Part shown: positions 8,504 through 18,234 of the stretch, piece after piece
How positions within the stretch are numbered: position 1 is the stretch's first letter
Layout: every line of letters begins with the position of its first letter
Origin: Candidatus Thiodiazotropha endolucinida
Lineage (GTDB): Bacteria; Pseudomonadota; Gammaproteobacteria; Chromatiales; Chromatiaceae
NCBI RefSeq assembly: GCF_001715975.1
Contig: NZ_MARB01000001.1
Location: 62,001 to 126,000 of the forward strand
Length of the DNA: 64,000 nucleotides
Reading direction: 5' to 3'
The notes under the pieces: model-generated
What the model saw: the letters and a program-made list of their open reading frames with translations, nothing else
What the model was told of the DNA's origin: nothing
Databases searched by the model: none
Translations under genes and position numbers: made by a program

Positions 8504-9679
8504 CTAGAGCGCTTGCTGGACGCGGCCCAGGGCAGCACCTGTATTTATCGGTGCGTTCATATCGCTCAGTACGGCCTCCAAAGCACCCACGCACAACAGA
8601 ATATTTTCCGCTCGGGCACTATGCCCCATCAAACCGATACGCCAAACCTTGCCAGCCAAGGCACCCAGGCCGGCGCCGATCTCCAGGTTGTACTCACTGA
8701 GTAACCGGCTTCTCACAATTGCATCGTCGACGCCTTCGGGAATGGAAACCGCATTCAGCTGGGGCAGACGATGCGCCTCGTCCACGATAAAAGTAAGACC
8801 CATGGCTTCGAGGCCAGCCTTCAAAGCATTGTGCATCTTGTTATGTCGCATCCAGGCGTTTTCCAATCCCTCATCCTGGAGTATGCAGAGTGCTTCATGT
8901 AAGCCATACAGTGCATTTACCGGTGCGGTATGGTGATAGGCTCGCTTTTGACCACTACCCCAGTATCCCATCACCAGATTCAGGTCGAGAAACCAGCTCT
9001 GTACCTTGCTGCTGCGGTTGCGTACCTTTTCCAAAGCACGTTTGTTGAAGCTGACGGGTGCAATGCCCGGTGTACAGGAGAGGCATTTCTGAGTTCCCGA
9101 ATAGATTGAATCGATTCCCCATTCATCGACTTTTAGTTCACAACCACCGAGGGAAGTGACACTGTCCACGATCGTAAGGCAGTCATGGCGATGAGCAAGT
9201 TCCACCAGTTCCTTAGTATCTGAACGGGCGCCGGTTGAGGTCTCGGCGTGGACAAAGGCAAGAATCGCAGCATCGCTGTTTTGTTCGAGAGCCGCTTCGA
9301 CCTTTGCCAGATCGACAGCTTTGCCCCACTCATCCTCGACCATGATCGGAGTCCCGCCGCAACGTTCCACATTCTCTTTCATGCGGCCGCCGAAGACACC
9401 ATTTTGGCACACGATGACCTTGTCGCCAGGTTCGACCAGGTTGACAAAACAGGTCTCCATGCCTGCCGATCCTGGTGCCGAAACCGGCATTGTCAGCTGG
9501 TTTTCGGTCTGGAACGCATACTGAAGCAATCCCTTGGTCTGCTCCATCATCTCGACAAATACCGGATCCAGATGGCCGATGGTCGGGCGTGACAGTGCCT
9601 CGAGTATGCGGGGGTGTACATCGGAAGGGCCGGGGCCCATGAGCGTACGGACGGGTGGGTTGAAACTTGGAGTCGTCAT
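8504..9679 (-). CDS. Class V PLP aminotransferase (alanine/serine--glyoxylate type)
   Basis: A 391-residue cytoplasmic enzyme of the AGXT/SPT group. Landmarks are MGPGPSDVHPRILEALSRPTIG, SAGMETCFVNLVEPGDKV, VDSVTSLGGCEL with the cofactor-binding Asp, and the Schiff-base lysine Lys198 in SGTQKCLSCTPG. It likely uses glyoxylate as amino acceptor and alanine or serine as donor; sequence reading cannot separate these. It is separated from the rhodanese gene by 23 bases and probably heads this minus-strand group. Confidence 0.9.
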   Translation of the reverse strand: MTTPSFNPPVRTLMGPGPSDVHPRILEALSRPTIGHLDPVFVEMMEQTKGLLQYAFQTENQLTMPVSAPGSAGMETCFVNLVEPGDKVIVCQNGVFGGRMKENVERCGGTPIMVEDEWGKAVDLAKVEAALEQNSDAAILAFVHAETSTGARSDTKELVELAHRHDCLTIVDSVTSLGGCELKVDEWGIDSIYSGTQKCLSCTPGIAPVSFNKRALEKVRNRSSKVQSWFLDLNLVMGYWGSGQKRAYHHTAPVNALYGLHEALCILQDEGLENAWMRHNKMHNALKAGLEAMGLTFIVDEAHRLPQLNAVSIPEGVDDAIVRSRLLSEYNLEIGAGLGALAGKVWRIGLMGHSARAENILLCVGALEAVLSDMNAPINTGAALGRVQQAL

Positions 9680-10118
9680 ACTGCGTTGCCTATTGTTATC
9701 GAATTAAAAAACGCTGCTGAGTATAAGTGTCGAATCCATTCGGCATCAAGTGATACCCCCCTGGCGAGGTTGCGGTAATTGATCCCTGCACAGGTTGCGG
9801 CGGCTAAATTCGGATTGTTGATCGCTGTTTTGGCAGGATGCTGACTTGTCAAATGAGCCCAGTTTTTTTATTGGGACTATCCTGATTATTTTGCTTGGTA
9901 ATATCAAACTCGGAAAGAGAATCATTCAGCTATTTTTCGAGCAATCCAGCCACCCGGATTTGGGATTAAACTAAATATATTTTTTTAATTAAATCAATTG
10001 GTTGTAATTAGCTGTCCGGTATTGTGAATAAGGTCATGTTGATCTGTGATCCAGTTCCTCAGGTCATCCATGGGTCTGCCGTAATCTATTCCAGGAATTA
10101 CAATACTGAGGCATCGAA
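9680..10118. other. Divergent intergenic region
   Basis: 439 bases between two divergent genes, so it should hold both promoters. It contains AT-rich tracts (about 9965-10010). A long imperfect inverted repeat (CAGGAT at about 9834 with ATCCTG at about 9890, inner CCCA/TGGG) is present. No gene or clear terminator was found. Confidence 0.4.
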
Positions 10119-11249
10119 ATGAGATTACACCAGGCGGCTTTTTCAGCAATAACATTGAGTATCATTCTCAGTGCATGTGGTGGTGGAAGTGCTGTGACTG
10201 AGTCTGATCAGGTAGCCAACATACCTGATCAGGAAACAGCTGTCTCCAATGGTAGCGAAACAATCGTCATACCGCCTCCGAAAAACGGCGCTACATCGAT
10301 TGAAGAGCCGACCACTACCACAAAGCCACCTGCAACGTCGACACCTGTTACATCAACTCCAGTAAGGCCTGCACCGACGACCAATACCCCTGAGCCTGCC
10401 GAGGTGTTCGGTGCCGCGTCTTTAACAACCGCTGCGGTGTCCGGTGACGATGTCATCCTTAGTTGGAGTCAGGCCAATGACGTTCCGCAAGGCGGATACA
10501 ATATATTCATCAATGGTGTAAATTCAAAAGACCTGAGCAGTACAACAGGCACTACGGCAACCGTTCAGGGCCTGGACCTCAGCGTTCAGCACTGCTTCAC
10601 GGTTCAAGCACGATATACTCAGGCCAGCCCGGTACAATTTTTTACGTCCAACAGCCGTTGTACAGATGCGCAGCAGTCAGACAGCGACAACCAGGCACCT
10701 GTAATCACCGGCAATCCGACAAACAGTGTGAATGCAGGTGAGTCCTACTCCTTTACGCCAAGCGCAACGGACAGCGACAATGACAACCTGACTTTCTCCG
10801 TCACTAATCTGCCTGCCTGGGCCCAATTCAACAACCAGACAGGTACCTTAAGCGGTTCACCAACAGCTGATGATGTAGGTGACTACAACAATATTGTCAT
10901 TACTGTTTCAGATGGCACCGATGAGGACAGCTTGAATGCATTTGCAGTTACCGTGAACCCGGATGCCACAGCGCCGGTGACCGGTTCAATTTCGCTGAGG
11001 TGGGTCGCACCGACAACCCGTACTGATGGTTCGGCCCTCAACCTGTCAGAGATTCAAGGATTTTGTGTCTATGTTGGTACCACGAGAAATAATCTACAGA
11101 TGGTTGCCGACATCAATGAAGGTGATAGGACTACCTACGTGTTGGATAACCTGGATCTTGGAGATTACTATGTGGCGGTATCCGTATACGATCAGCAGAA
11201 TAACATGAGTAGTTATTCCAATATCGTAATGAAGACTGCTGTGAATTGA
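10119..11249 (+). CDS. Lipoprotein with fibronectin III-like and putative Ig (cadherin-like) domains
   Basis: A 376-residue secreted protein. The signal peptide ends in the lipobox LSAC (Cys20), followed by GGGS. A Thr/Pro-rich linker (about 55-90) leads to a fibronectin III-like domain (about 95-185). A putative Ig/cadherin-like domain follows at about 192-283 (APVITGNPTNSVNAGESYSF, GTLSGSPTADDVGDY, ending FAVTV). A second Fn3-like segment closes the protein. It is likely an outer-membrane or surface adhesive or structural protein; the partner is unknown. It stands alone, with TGAGG before the ATG and a strong terminator 51 bases after the stop. Confidence 0.8.
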   Translation: MRLHQAAFSAITLSIILSACGGGSAVTESDQVANIPDQETAVSNGSETIVIPPPKNGATSIEEPTTTTKPPATSTPVTSTPVRPAPTTNTPEPAEVFGAASLTTAAVSGDDVILSWSQANDVPQGGYNIFINGVNSKDLSSTTGTTATVQGLDLSVQHCFTVQARYTQASPVQFFTSNSRCTDAQQSDSDNQAPVITGNPTNSVNAGESYSFTPSATDSDNDNLTFSVTNLPAWAQFNNQTGTLSGSPTADDVGDYNNIVITVSDGTDEDSLNAFAVTVNPDATAPVTGSISLRWVAPTTRTDGSALNLSEIQGFCVYVGTTRNNLQMVADINEGDRTTYVLDNLDLGDYYVAVSVYDQQNNMSSYSNIVMKTAVN

Positions 11250-11300
11250 TCAAGAAATAGATCGTCGCAATTTGCTGCGACACAAATTACTTTCCAGTAA

Positions 11301-11340
11301 AACCTGCTGCATGATTGACCTGCAGCAGGTTTTTTTTATT
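11301..11340 (+). terminator. Intrinsic terminator of the Ig-like lipoprotein gene
   Basis: Perfect 11-bp stem (AACCTGCTGCA, 11301-11311, with TGCAGCAGGTT, 11321-11331), a 9-base loop and an immediate run of eight T. Confidence 0.93.
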
Positions 11341-11712
11341 TAACTGTTGGTGTTATATTCTGCTTGTCTGGGAATAGTTGCCGGCTGCATTGATGTTGAG
11401 CAAGAGACCGTATCGAGTGACCTGCAAAATGCTCCCAGTAACTTGGTGGTTTATGAGTGTAAAATGGATTTTTTTCTGACATTATGTTGCCTGAGTCATG
11501 AACTCGTCAGGCGACTCAGCGCTATCCATTCGGTCTGACATCATCGAACCCTAATAAAAAACGCTGTTATTTACTTATTGATTACAGTCGTGACTACTAG
11601 CCCTTGTCCGTCAACATTGATTTTCCGGCCAGTATCCGACGTTATCGCTTCTCTTGCTGAGATTGAAACACTTGGTTGTGACAGCGGGCAATCATGAAGT
11701 TGAGTGACAAAG
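11341..11712. other. Intergenic region before the ExeA-like ATPase gene
   Basis: About 370 bases. A GTG-started frame at 11347-11538 (63 codons) could be drawn but has no Shine-Dalgarno or recognisable sequence and is not called. No promoter is assigned. Confidence 0.35.
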
Positions 11713-13203
11713 ATGTACGAATCATTATATGGATTTAATGAGACACCCTTCCGTTTATGTGCTGACGAACAATTCTGCTATGCCCACAGCAATTATGAGC
11801 GAACCGCTGATTGCATAACATATGCACTGAAGCAGGGTGAAGGTATTCTCTTGTTAACCGGGCCTCCCGGAACCGGTAAAACAATCTTATGCAGAGATAT
11901 CATCTCAAAGCTTGATCCAAATAAGTTTAGTGCCATTAATCTAATGATGGGGCAGTTGTCAGCGGAAGAGTTACTTAGGAAGATAGCGCTTGAATCGGGT
12001 ATGCCGGCAGAGGAATACAATAGAGCGACATTGCTGTCTTCCATTCATCAGCGTCTGAAAGACCTGCACTATACAGACAAGCGATTGATATTGTTTCTTG
12101 ATGAGGCCCACATTCTTACACAGAATACACCGGCAGAGTTGGAGCTATTGTCCGATCTGCAACAGGAGTGGCACTCGGTTCTTCAGCTGGTCCTGATAGG
12201 CAATCCCGAGTTATGGGAGTCGATTGAAGGAGCAGGTATCGAACACATACAGCAAAGGGTCTCTGCAGTGTGCGAAATGAAAAACATGACTGCTGAGCAG
12301 ACTGAAGGTTATATAAAACACAGGCTTCACCGGGTGGGATGGAGGCGTGATCCCGTCATTGAGAGATTAGTTTATTCAATCATCTATGATGTCACTCAGG
12401 GACTACCACGGCTCATCAATCATTTAATGAGTCGGTTGTTGTTGGTCACCGCATTAGAAAACAGGCATCAGATAAGTATTGGTGATGTTTTGTCGGTTGC
12501 AGAGTTGTTGATCGATGAGGGTCGATTGAAACTACATTCAAATGAAACAATAGATTCTTTAAAAGAAAAGTATATACCCATAAAACCGTTACAAGATGTC
12601 TCAATACTCCCTTGCGAACACGGTAATACACCGGCAGTTGAGCTATGCTCCGGTGAAATGGTCGGGTCATCCATTAAACAATCAGCCATTGACGATTCTA
12701 CGGCAATACATGATGCTGCAATTTTTGTTCACGAAGCGGAGCAAGAGTTCGATGAATTCGACCTCTCACTGGAAGATTTGGATATGCCGGATACGGAATG
12801 GATGGAGTGGGGCAGTCCTGGCCCATCATCCGTGTCCAATGGAGCAATGAATCAAGCCACTCATTCATCAGGTGAAATATTAACAGCTGAGTTCGAACAA
12901 AATTCAAGGCAGAAGAGGCGAGAATCGCGCGATTCCAATAGTGAACATCAGTGGGGTGGTGTCTGGTGGATGTCAGTTAATGATAAACGTAAGATTCGAA
13001 TCTCTTCAGATGCTGCCGATGAACTGCCTTCTATAACGATTGAGGATTGCCCGGATATGTTCAATGAACCTGTGCCTCAATGGATAAATGATCGAAGAGG
13101 CGGCGAAGACATGAAAAGTACGAAACGAATGGTATTCCATGCATTTATTGTAGTAAGTTTTGTGTCGCTAATACTCTTCATTTTTTGGCTTGCAACAGGA
13201 TGA
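11713..13203 (+). CDS. ExeA/MshM-like AAA ATPase with C-terminal membrane anchor
   Basis: About 496 residues. The N-terminus MYESLYGFNETPFRLCADEQF is that of GspA/ExeA, MshM and exosortase-system-associated ATPases. Walker A is GPPGTGKT; Walker B is LILFLDEAH; the sensor region is VLIGNPELWE. The AAA module covers about 1-275. A long acidic, low-complexity linker follows, ending in one membrane segment (FHAFIVVSFVSLILFIFWLATG), so the ATPase is cytoplasmic and tethered by its C-terminus, an uncommon layout. ATG 11713 matches the family start; GTG 11704 is possible. The next gene carries a VPLPA sorting signal, suggesting a surface-export context. Confidence 0.82.
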   Translation: MYESLYGFNETPFRLCADEQFCYAHSNYERTADCITYALKQGEGILLLTGPPGTGKTILCRDIISKLDPNKFSAINLMMGQLSAEELLRKIALESGMPAEEYNRATLLSSIHQRLKDLHYTDKRLILFLDEAHILTQNTPAELELLSDLQQEWHSVLQLVLIGNPELWESIEGAGIEHIQQRVSAVCEMKNMTAEQTEGYIKHRLHRVGWRRDPVIERLVYSIIYDVTQGLPRLINHLMSRLLLVTALENRHQISIGDVLSVAELLIDEGRLKLHSNETIDSLKEKYIPIKPLQDVSILPCEHGNTPAVELCSGEMVGSSIKQSAIDDSTAIHDAAIFVHEAEQEFDEFDLSLEDLDMPDTEWMEWGSPGPSSVSNGAMNQATHSSGEILTAEFEQNSRQKRRESRDSNSEHQWGGVWWMSVNDKRKIRISSDAADELPSITIEDCPDMFNEPVPQWINDRRGGEDMKSTKRMVFHAFIVVSFVSLILFIFWLATG

Positions 13204-13570
13204 AATTCTCTCGATAGTATTTGATTTTAAACTATTGGTTTAACTTCACTTAAAATGTTATTTATTGATCAATGTTTATTTCTTCATCCCTAACTATGAC
13301 ATTTTAAATGTGAATGGTGGCGCAGGCCGGTCGGATGTAGATCTGCGGCATAACCTGCCATATCCGGTTCCATTGTCAGTTTAATTCTCGAACAATTAAT
13401 TAAACACTAGAAGATTAATGTGTGATCTAAATTGCAGTTGTAAAATAATTGTTAAATGTGGCCTTTTTGTGCAGTTGTTAGGATTTTTATGTTGTTTCAG
13501 TCGCAAACCTGCTATTACAATCTATGATGAGATTTGGGAGTTTATTTCACGGGCTTAAAGGACGAGGATC
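13204..13570. other. Intergenic region before the VPLPA-anchored protein gene
   Basis: 367 bases, mostly AT-rich, presumably the promoter region of the following gene. A TGGCC...TGCA pair near 13461 resembles a sigma54 site but its GG-GC spacing is one base short. Confidence 0.35.
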
Positions 13571-14038
13571 ATGAAAAGGTTATTCTGCACATTGGCATTG
13601 ATGGCCGGCATTGTTTCAACGAGTGTGTTTGGCGGAACAGTCATGGATGCCGGTACTTTTACAGAGAATGGAGACACTTACAATCCGTCGCCATATTCTG
13701 GAATTTTTACGGATGTTATTCACTTTGATATTGCTACTTCCGGGCTATCACTTATCTTTTCTGGATCTCATACCGGGATGGCGGCAGATGAAATGTTGCT
13801 GACAAACACGAATGATGGTGCGAATTTTCATCTTGGACCGGTGTTTTCGGAAAGTTTGAGCTTGGCTAAGGGCAGTTACGTATTTACACTCTCAGGTTTC
13901 GCCTTGAATGCGCTCGATAGCAAAATTTACTCCGACTACGATCTTACAATATCGGCCGTACCGCTTCCTGCTGCGGCTTGGTTGTTCGGTTCTGCTTTGC
14001 TTGGGTTCATCGCTTTCAGTGCAAGGCGGAAAATCTAA
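13571..14038 (+). CDS. Small secreted protein with VPLPA (PEP-CTERM-type) sorting signal
   Basis: A 155-residue protein: signal peptide (MKRLFCTLALMAGIVSTSVFG), a mature part without recognised domain (about 22-128), then the tripartite sorting signal VPLPAAAWLFGSALLGFIAF and the basic end SARRKI. In PEP-CTERM/exosortase systems this signal is cut by an exosortase and the protein is delivered to the surface or extracellular matrix. No exosortase gene lies in the window. GAGGA lies 6 bases before the ATG. It is a standalone gene followed by a hairpin. Confidence 0.88.
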   Translation: MKRLFCTLALMAGIVSTSVFGGTVMDAGTFTENGDTYNPSPYSGIFTDVIHFDIATSGLSLIFSGSHTGMAADEMLLTNTNDGANFHLGPVFSESLSLAKGSYVFTLSGFALNALDSKIYSDYDLTISAVPLPAAAWLFGSALLGFIAFSARRKI

Positions 14039-14067
14039 CGCTCCATAATGCACTAAAAACTATTCAA

Positions 14068-14099
14068 CAGGCCCGTGGTGAGAGATCTTCACGGGCCTG
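14068..14099. terminator. Hairpin between convergent genes, possible bidirectional terminator
   Basis: Perfect 10-bp stem CAGGCCCGTG / CACGGGCCTG with a 12-base loop, located between convergent transcripts. There is no good T-run on the plus side; on the minus side a short T-rich stretch follows after a gap. Confidence 0.5.
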
Positions 14100-14171
14100 A
14101 GTTCGTCCTTCCCTATTGCGTTGCTTTACGTGGTAGTGGGTATAGGATCACTACAAGTTTGAGGTGGACCT

Positions 14172-15383
14172 CTAAATCTCTCTCAACCCTTCCGATGGTT
14201 CCACGCTTGCTGCACGGTAACCTGCAAGTGATGCGGCAATAATCGATGACCCCAGCGTCAGAAGTAGGGCGACAAGAAAGTGGTCAGGTAGCAATCTGCA
14301 GATTGTCTCACCATCCTCGGTCTGTGACATGAATAATCCGTTGATAGTGAAACTGACAGCCAGATAGATCAGTGATGCTGTCAGCCACCCGAAGAAAGCG
14401 GTGAATGCCGATTGTAAAACCGGAAACCAGATTATCTCCCCAGTACGAAAACCGACCAGCCGAAGGACGCTCAACTCTTTTCGCTTTCGGTCGACATTTG
14501 CCCACAGACTGGCGCCCAAAGAGAAGGAGAAACCAATAAGTCCGATGAGTGCGATCAACCAAAAAACCAGGCTCAGATTCTGATCCATACTACGCACGAT
14601 ATCGATGTCAGCAGCCCGGGTATTCACTTCAATCCCCAATTTTTGCAGTGCATCACTGATTGGTGCGACGTCATAGATGGAGCGTGTATAGAGGCGGAAG
14701 CTGGGATAGGTACGCTCCTTGTTTGCAGTATTTGTGCCGCTCCAACCGAAAACCGGGACCGCGCGACCATCGCGGAAGTCCTCTGCAGCCTCCAGCAGAC
14801 TCAGGTTGGTGAAGGCGCCGTCACGGGTAAAGCTGGCGTGTCGCGCTACATCGACTACCTGGAGTGTGACGTGCACCCTTTCACTACGCCCCTTGTATCG
14901 GCGTGACAGGCTGCCATTGATCTCATCGCCCGTCTTTACCTTAAGTCTTTGTGCGGCTTTTTCCGAGAGCACAATCTGTCGCAGGTTCTCTGGAATGGTT
15001 CGTGCTTTCAGAAGTGGATCGCCTGGACCTGTCGGGATCATTTCAACTGAGACGATGCGCTTGGCTGCTTGGCTCTTCAGGTCGATGGTGGCGGCGATGG
15101 CGCGGGTGCGCGGCACAATAAAGTCGATCTCCTCCCTTGCTTGCAGTTGTTCGATCCAGGCGCTGTCATAGCGGCCACTGCCGATAGGTCGTACCTCCCT
15201 GTTGCGTGGGTCCTCTATAAGGTTGTTGAGCATGCTGCCAACGATGCCGAATTTTAGACCATAGAGGATCATCATCGGCCCAAGCACTGCCGCCAGGGCG
15301 ATGATGAAGAAGCTCGACATTTGCCATTCGTTGCGGTAATCACGACCGGCCAGCCAGATGATATCCTTAAATCGATGACGCAT
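14172..15383 (-). CDS. ABC transporter permease, FtsX/MacB fold
   Basis: A 403-residue inner-membrane protein with the FtsX topology: one N-terminal segment (SSFFIIALAAVLGPMMILYG), a large periplasmic domain (about 45-265) and three C-terminal segments (LVFWLIALIGLIGFSFSLGA, ITAFFGW region, FLVALLLTLGSSIIAASLAG). KRKELSVLRLVGF is the coupling-helix region typical of LolC/MacB-type permeases. Such permeases act mechanically rather than as uptake channels. Its start overlaps the ATPase stop by one base, and a von Willebrand A gene precedes them, resembling the TagT/TagS plus PpkA-type context of type VI secretion regulation. Confidence 0.88.
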   Translation of the reverse strand: MRHRFKDIIWLAGRDYRNEWQMSSFFIIALAAVLGPMMILYGLKFGIVGSMLNNLIEDPRNREVRPIGSGRYDSAWIEQLQAREEIDFIVPRTRAIAATIDLKSQAAKRIVSVEMIPTGPGDPLLKARTIPENLRQIVLSEKAAQRLKVKTGDEINGSLSRRYKGRSERVHVTLQVVDVARHASFTRDGAFTNLSLLEAAEDFRDGRAVPVFGWSGTNTANKERTYPSFRLYTRSIYDVAPISDALQKLGIEVNTRAADIDIVRSMDQNLSLVFWLIALIGLIGFSFSLGASLWANVDRKRKELSVLRLVGFRTGEIIWFPVLQSAFTAFFGWLTASLIYLAVSFTINGLFMSQTEDGETICRLLPDHFLVALLLTLGSSIIAASLAGYRAASVEPSEGLREI

Positions 15384-16156
15384 CAGCCACTCACAACAGT
15401 TTCAGTCATCGATCCATCTGCCTCTCTATGAGTGTGGTGTTCCAGGTGACGGAGTCCCAACCGGTTGATGTGACGCCATGCATGACTGGCCAGAATGACT
15501 GTGATATGAAGTTCATCCACAAGTTCGATGAACAGTGACATTATGCGTTCGGCTGCAATGGGATCGAGCGATGCAGTGGGTTCGTCGGCAATTACGATGG
15601 CCGGCCGATGAGCCAGGGCGCGACCAATGGCAACCCGTTGACGTTCACCGACAGAGAGCATATGTGGCAGCTTGTTCAGATGTCTGTGTATACCCAGGTC
15701 ATTCGCCAGCTCGTCGACCAATCCATCATCCTGCATATCGAGCAGGCGACGGGAGAGATTGATATTTTCCCGAACCGTCAGATAGGGCAGCAGCCCGCCT
15801 GTCTGCATGACATAACCGATCCGCAAACGACGAAGATCACCCAGTTTGTTGAGTTGATTCTTCTGCCATAGCGCTGAAATATCGACCGGCTCTGCGCCCC
15901 GCTCCGGTCTGAAACGAAATGACCCGATATTGCTCGGTTTCAGTGTCATCGAGAGCATATCCAGCAGGGTGCTCTTGCCACAGCCACTTTCACCAATGAG
16001 CGCTATTTTCTCTCCCAGCGCGATCTGCAGGCTCGGTACGCGTAGACGGAATGCACTGCCTTCGGCTTCTCGAGTCTTTACTACATCACGCAAATGATAG
16101 ATGAGTACCTTTTCACCGGTCAGCGTTGCGCCCGGGTGGATAACAGTGGTCGTCAA
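15383..16156 (-). CDS. ABC transporter ATP-binding protein (LolD/MacB type)
   Basis: A 257-residue ATPase with Walker A GESGCGKST, Q-loop YVMQTGGLLPYLTV, signature LSVGERQRVAIGRAL, Walker B AIVIADEPTASLD and switch His in LASHAWRH. The DEPTASLD form and small size fit the o228/LolD subgroup that pairs with FtsX-fold permeases. It is coupled to the next gene (stop and start overlap). The substrate is unknown; the neighbours suggest envelope signalling rather than nutrient transport. Confidence 0.92.
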   Translation of the reverse strand: MTTTVIHPGATLTGEKVLIYHLRDVVKTREAEGSAFRLRVPSLQIALGEKIALIGESGCGKSTLLDMLSMTLKPSNIGSFRFRPERGAEPVDISALWQKNQLNKLGDLRRLRIGYVMQTGGLLPYLTVRENINLSRRLLDMQDDGLVDELANDLGIHRHLNKLPHMLSVGERQRVAIGRALAHRPAIVIADEPTASLDPIAAERIMSLFIELVDELHITVILASHAWRHINRLGLRHLEHHTHREADGSMTETVVSG

Positions 16157-16191
16157 ATCGGGTACTCCTCCAGTTCCACGATGAAGGAGAA

Positions 16192-18213
16192 CTAGGGCAA
16201 CATTTCCAAGGCGATTGGGAAGACGGAGTCACCGGAAATCGGTCCTCCGTCCAGTGAAACCCAAAGGTCTGTATGATCATGCAATACCTGGTAGTAGTTT
16301 ATCTTCTCTTCCAAGCGATTGATGAATCTGATCTGATCCCGGGCCGGCCAGTCCTGCCAATTCTCCAAGGATAGATTCATCACTTCACCGGTGTACGGTA
16401 GGTCCTCTATATATTCCCGCATAAAACCCATGTCCGCCAGATTGCCTTCGCGCGCGCCGGTCACTCGCGTTGTCGTTCCAAGTTGTTCCGGGTCCCGGGC
16501 GATCGTGGCGGCAAGACTCTTCAGATCGTTGAGGAAGGTGCGTGGAGATAGCAGGCCCTCTTCGGCTGTAATGAGAACCTGGTGCATGATGCTGTGCAGA
16601 TCACTGAGCTGGTCGCGAGTCAGGAGTACGCGTACATCGAGGGTTTGTCTCTGTGGCTCGTTGATATCCCGATCGACCAACCAGGCATTGAACACGTTGG
16701 GGATCTGCCGCTTGTCTTTTTGTTGAAGATAACGCATACGCAGGGCATAGCCCAGTTTGGCAACCTTTGCCTGGAATTGGGCCAACTGATCGGTTTCTTC
16801 ATCTTGTGTTGTCTGGTTTTCCCTGGCCTGGCGTTCCATAGCCATACTCTTCCCGGCCGCCGCCAGGGCGGCCAGTTTGACCTGCTCGGTGATCTGCTTG
16901 GCCAGGGCATCCAGAACTCTGCCGAATCGTTCAACATCACCTGTTTCGACACCGAAGTAGAAACTGCCGATGCCAGGATAATATGAGAGATCACGATAGG
17001 TCTCTTCTGCCTTTGTGTGATCCGCCATGATGCTTGGCGTTAAAAGGTGCAAGACCGAGAGTGCTATACCTTTGTCCTGGGCCAGCTGGCGAAGCGATGC
17101 GCTCGACATGCCGGTGCCGGAGAGTGGATCACCCGCCTCTCGGGGGCCTGCATCTGTGATCAGAACAACATAGCGGGCATCCTGTTCCTGCCAATCGATA
17201 CCTGCGATAGCCTCGTTGACACCGGCATAGCTGTCTTCATTGAAATCGCGGCTGGATACGGTAGCGGCTTTGAGTGATGAGACCTGGTTGAAAAATCCGT
17301 CTGCATCCTGTCCCTGCCGGAGATCGACATAGGTCTGTGTCAAATATCCCAACCCCGGAACGGCCTGCGGATTGTCGCGAAACGCGATTAAGCCGAAGCT
17401 CACATCTCCAGTCAGATCCTCTTTGGTTATCGTGTCATAGATTTTACGCACCGCTTCGCGCGTACGGTCGATATAGGGATCCATTGAGAGAGTGGAGTCA
17501 ATGACGAACACCACGGCGGAGCGGAAAGGTTTAATGATTTTGTCACTCTCTATCTCGTGTTTCTCTGCGCGGGGTGCCTTTTCTTGAACAGCGGGGGGCG
17601 GCAGGAGCGGTACGCTGGAAACTTGCAGCATACGTGCCTGTTCGTTTCCGATATAGATATCCTCATGGTCCCGGATGGGCACCAGGTAGAAATCCTTCAA
17701 AATATCGACATGGGTCCTTGGCTGGATTGCAATCACCGGTGAGTTTGTATCAAGTTCGCCCGACTCGGCAGCCTGATACAGTTGCTGATATTTTTCTTTA
17801 TCATCACTGCTTATCAGCGCCTTCAGTTTCGCTTTCTCATTGAAAAGAAGGACACGATCGTTCCCCAAAGGGTCGCGAAACGCGACAGTCAAACCTTGAT
17901 TCCAGGGAATGGTGTTGGTTTCCGGCATCCAACCGGCTATTTCACCGTGCCGATTATGGCCGAGTTGTAACCAGGTAGTAGAGCCATTCTCGATCTTTCG
18001 CTTATACACATAGAAGACGCTGAATGGTGTGGCAGGATCACCCTTAGTCTGTTGTATTTCCTTATAAAAATGAGCGCCTGGCTTACTCAGGACTCGCTGG
18101 TAGAGGGCCTGCTTCCCCTCCATGAGCAGGGGGTGTTGTTGCGCAGCTCCCTGGAGTAAGGAAGGGAAGAGAATACAGATCAATAGAGTGAGGATCGATT
18201 TCAGGGTGGCCAT
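16192..18213 (-). CDS. Secreted von Willebrand factor A domain protein (PpkA C-terminal-like, no kinase)
   Basis: A 673-residue protein. The signal peptide is followed by an SH3-like region with a WLQLGHNRHGEIAGWM motif (about 80-95) and then NQGLTVAFRDPLGNDRVLLF (106-125). The von Willebrand A domain (about 232-440) has MIDAS DSTLS (239-243) and LITDAGPREAGDP. A long alpha-helical C-terminal part (about 450-673) follows. The order SH3-like, VWA, helical tail recalls the periplasmic half of kinase PpkA of type VI secretion threonine-phosphorylation pathways, but no kinase domain is present. It lies 36 bases upstream of the ABC pair and is likely their partner. The match to PpkA is from memory of the family and needs a profile search. 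Confidence 0.8.
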   Translation of the reverse strand: MATLKSILTLLICILFPSLLQGAAQQHPLLMEGKQALYQRVLSKPGAHFYKEIQQTKGDPATPFSVFYVYKRKIENGSTTWLQLGHNRHGEIAGWMPETNTIPWNQGLTVAFRDPLGNDRVLLFNEKAKLKALISSDDKEKYQQLYQAAESGELDTNSPVIAIQPRTHVDILKDFYLVPIRDHEDIYIGNEQARMLQVSSVPLLPPPAVQEKAPRAEKHEIESDKIIKPFRSAVVFVIDSTLSMDPYIDRTREAVRKIYDTITKEDLTGDVSFGLIAFRDNPQAVPGLGYLTQTYVDLRQGQDADGFFNQVSSLKAATVSSRDFNEDSYAGVNEAIAGIDWQEQDARYVVLITDAGPREAGDPLSGTGMSSASLRQLAQDKGIALSVLHLLTPSIMADHTKAEETYRDLSYYPGIGSFYFGVETGDVERFGRVLDALAKQITEQVKLAALAAAGKSMAMERQARENQTTQDEETDQLAQFQAKVAKLGYALRMRYLQQKDKRQIPNVFNAWLVDRDINEPQRQTLDVRVLLTRDQLSDLHSIMHQVLITAEEGLLSPRTFLNDLKSLAATIARDPEQLGTTTRVTGAREGNLADMGFMREYIEDLPYTGEVMNLSLENWQDWPARDQIRFINRLEEKINYYQVLHDHTDLWVSLDGGPISGDSVFPIALEMLP

Positions 18214-18234
18214 CGTTTTATCCTTGAATGCGAG

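Noticed and set aside
11347-11538. 63-codon GTG frame after the terminator
   Set aside because: No ribosome-binding site, no recognisable sequence.
13455-13480. Sigma54 promoter before the VPLPA protein
   Set aside because: The GG-GC spacing is one base short of the required ten.
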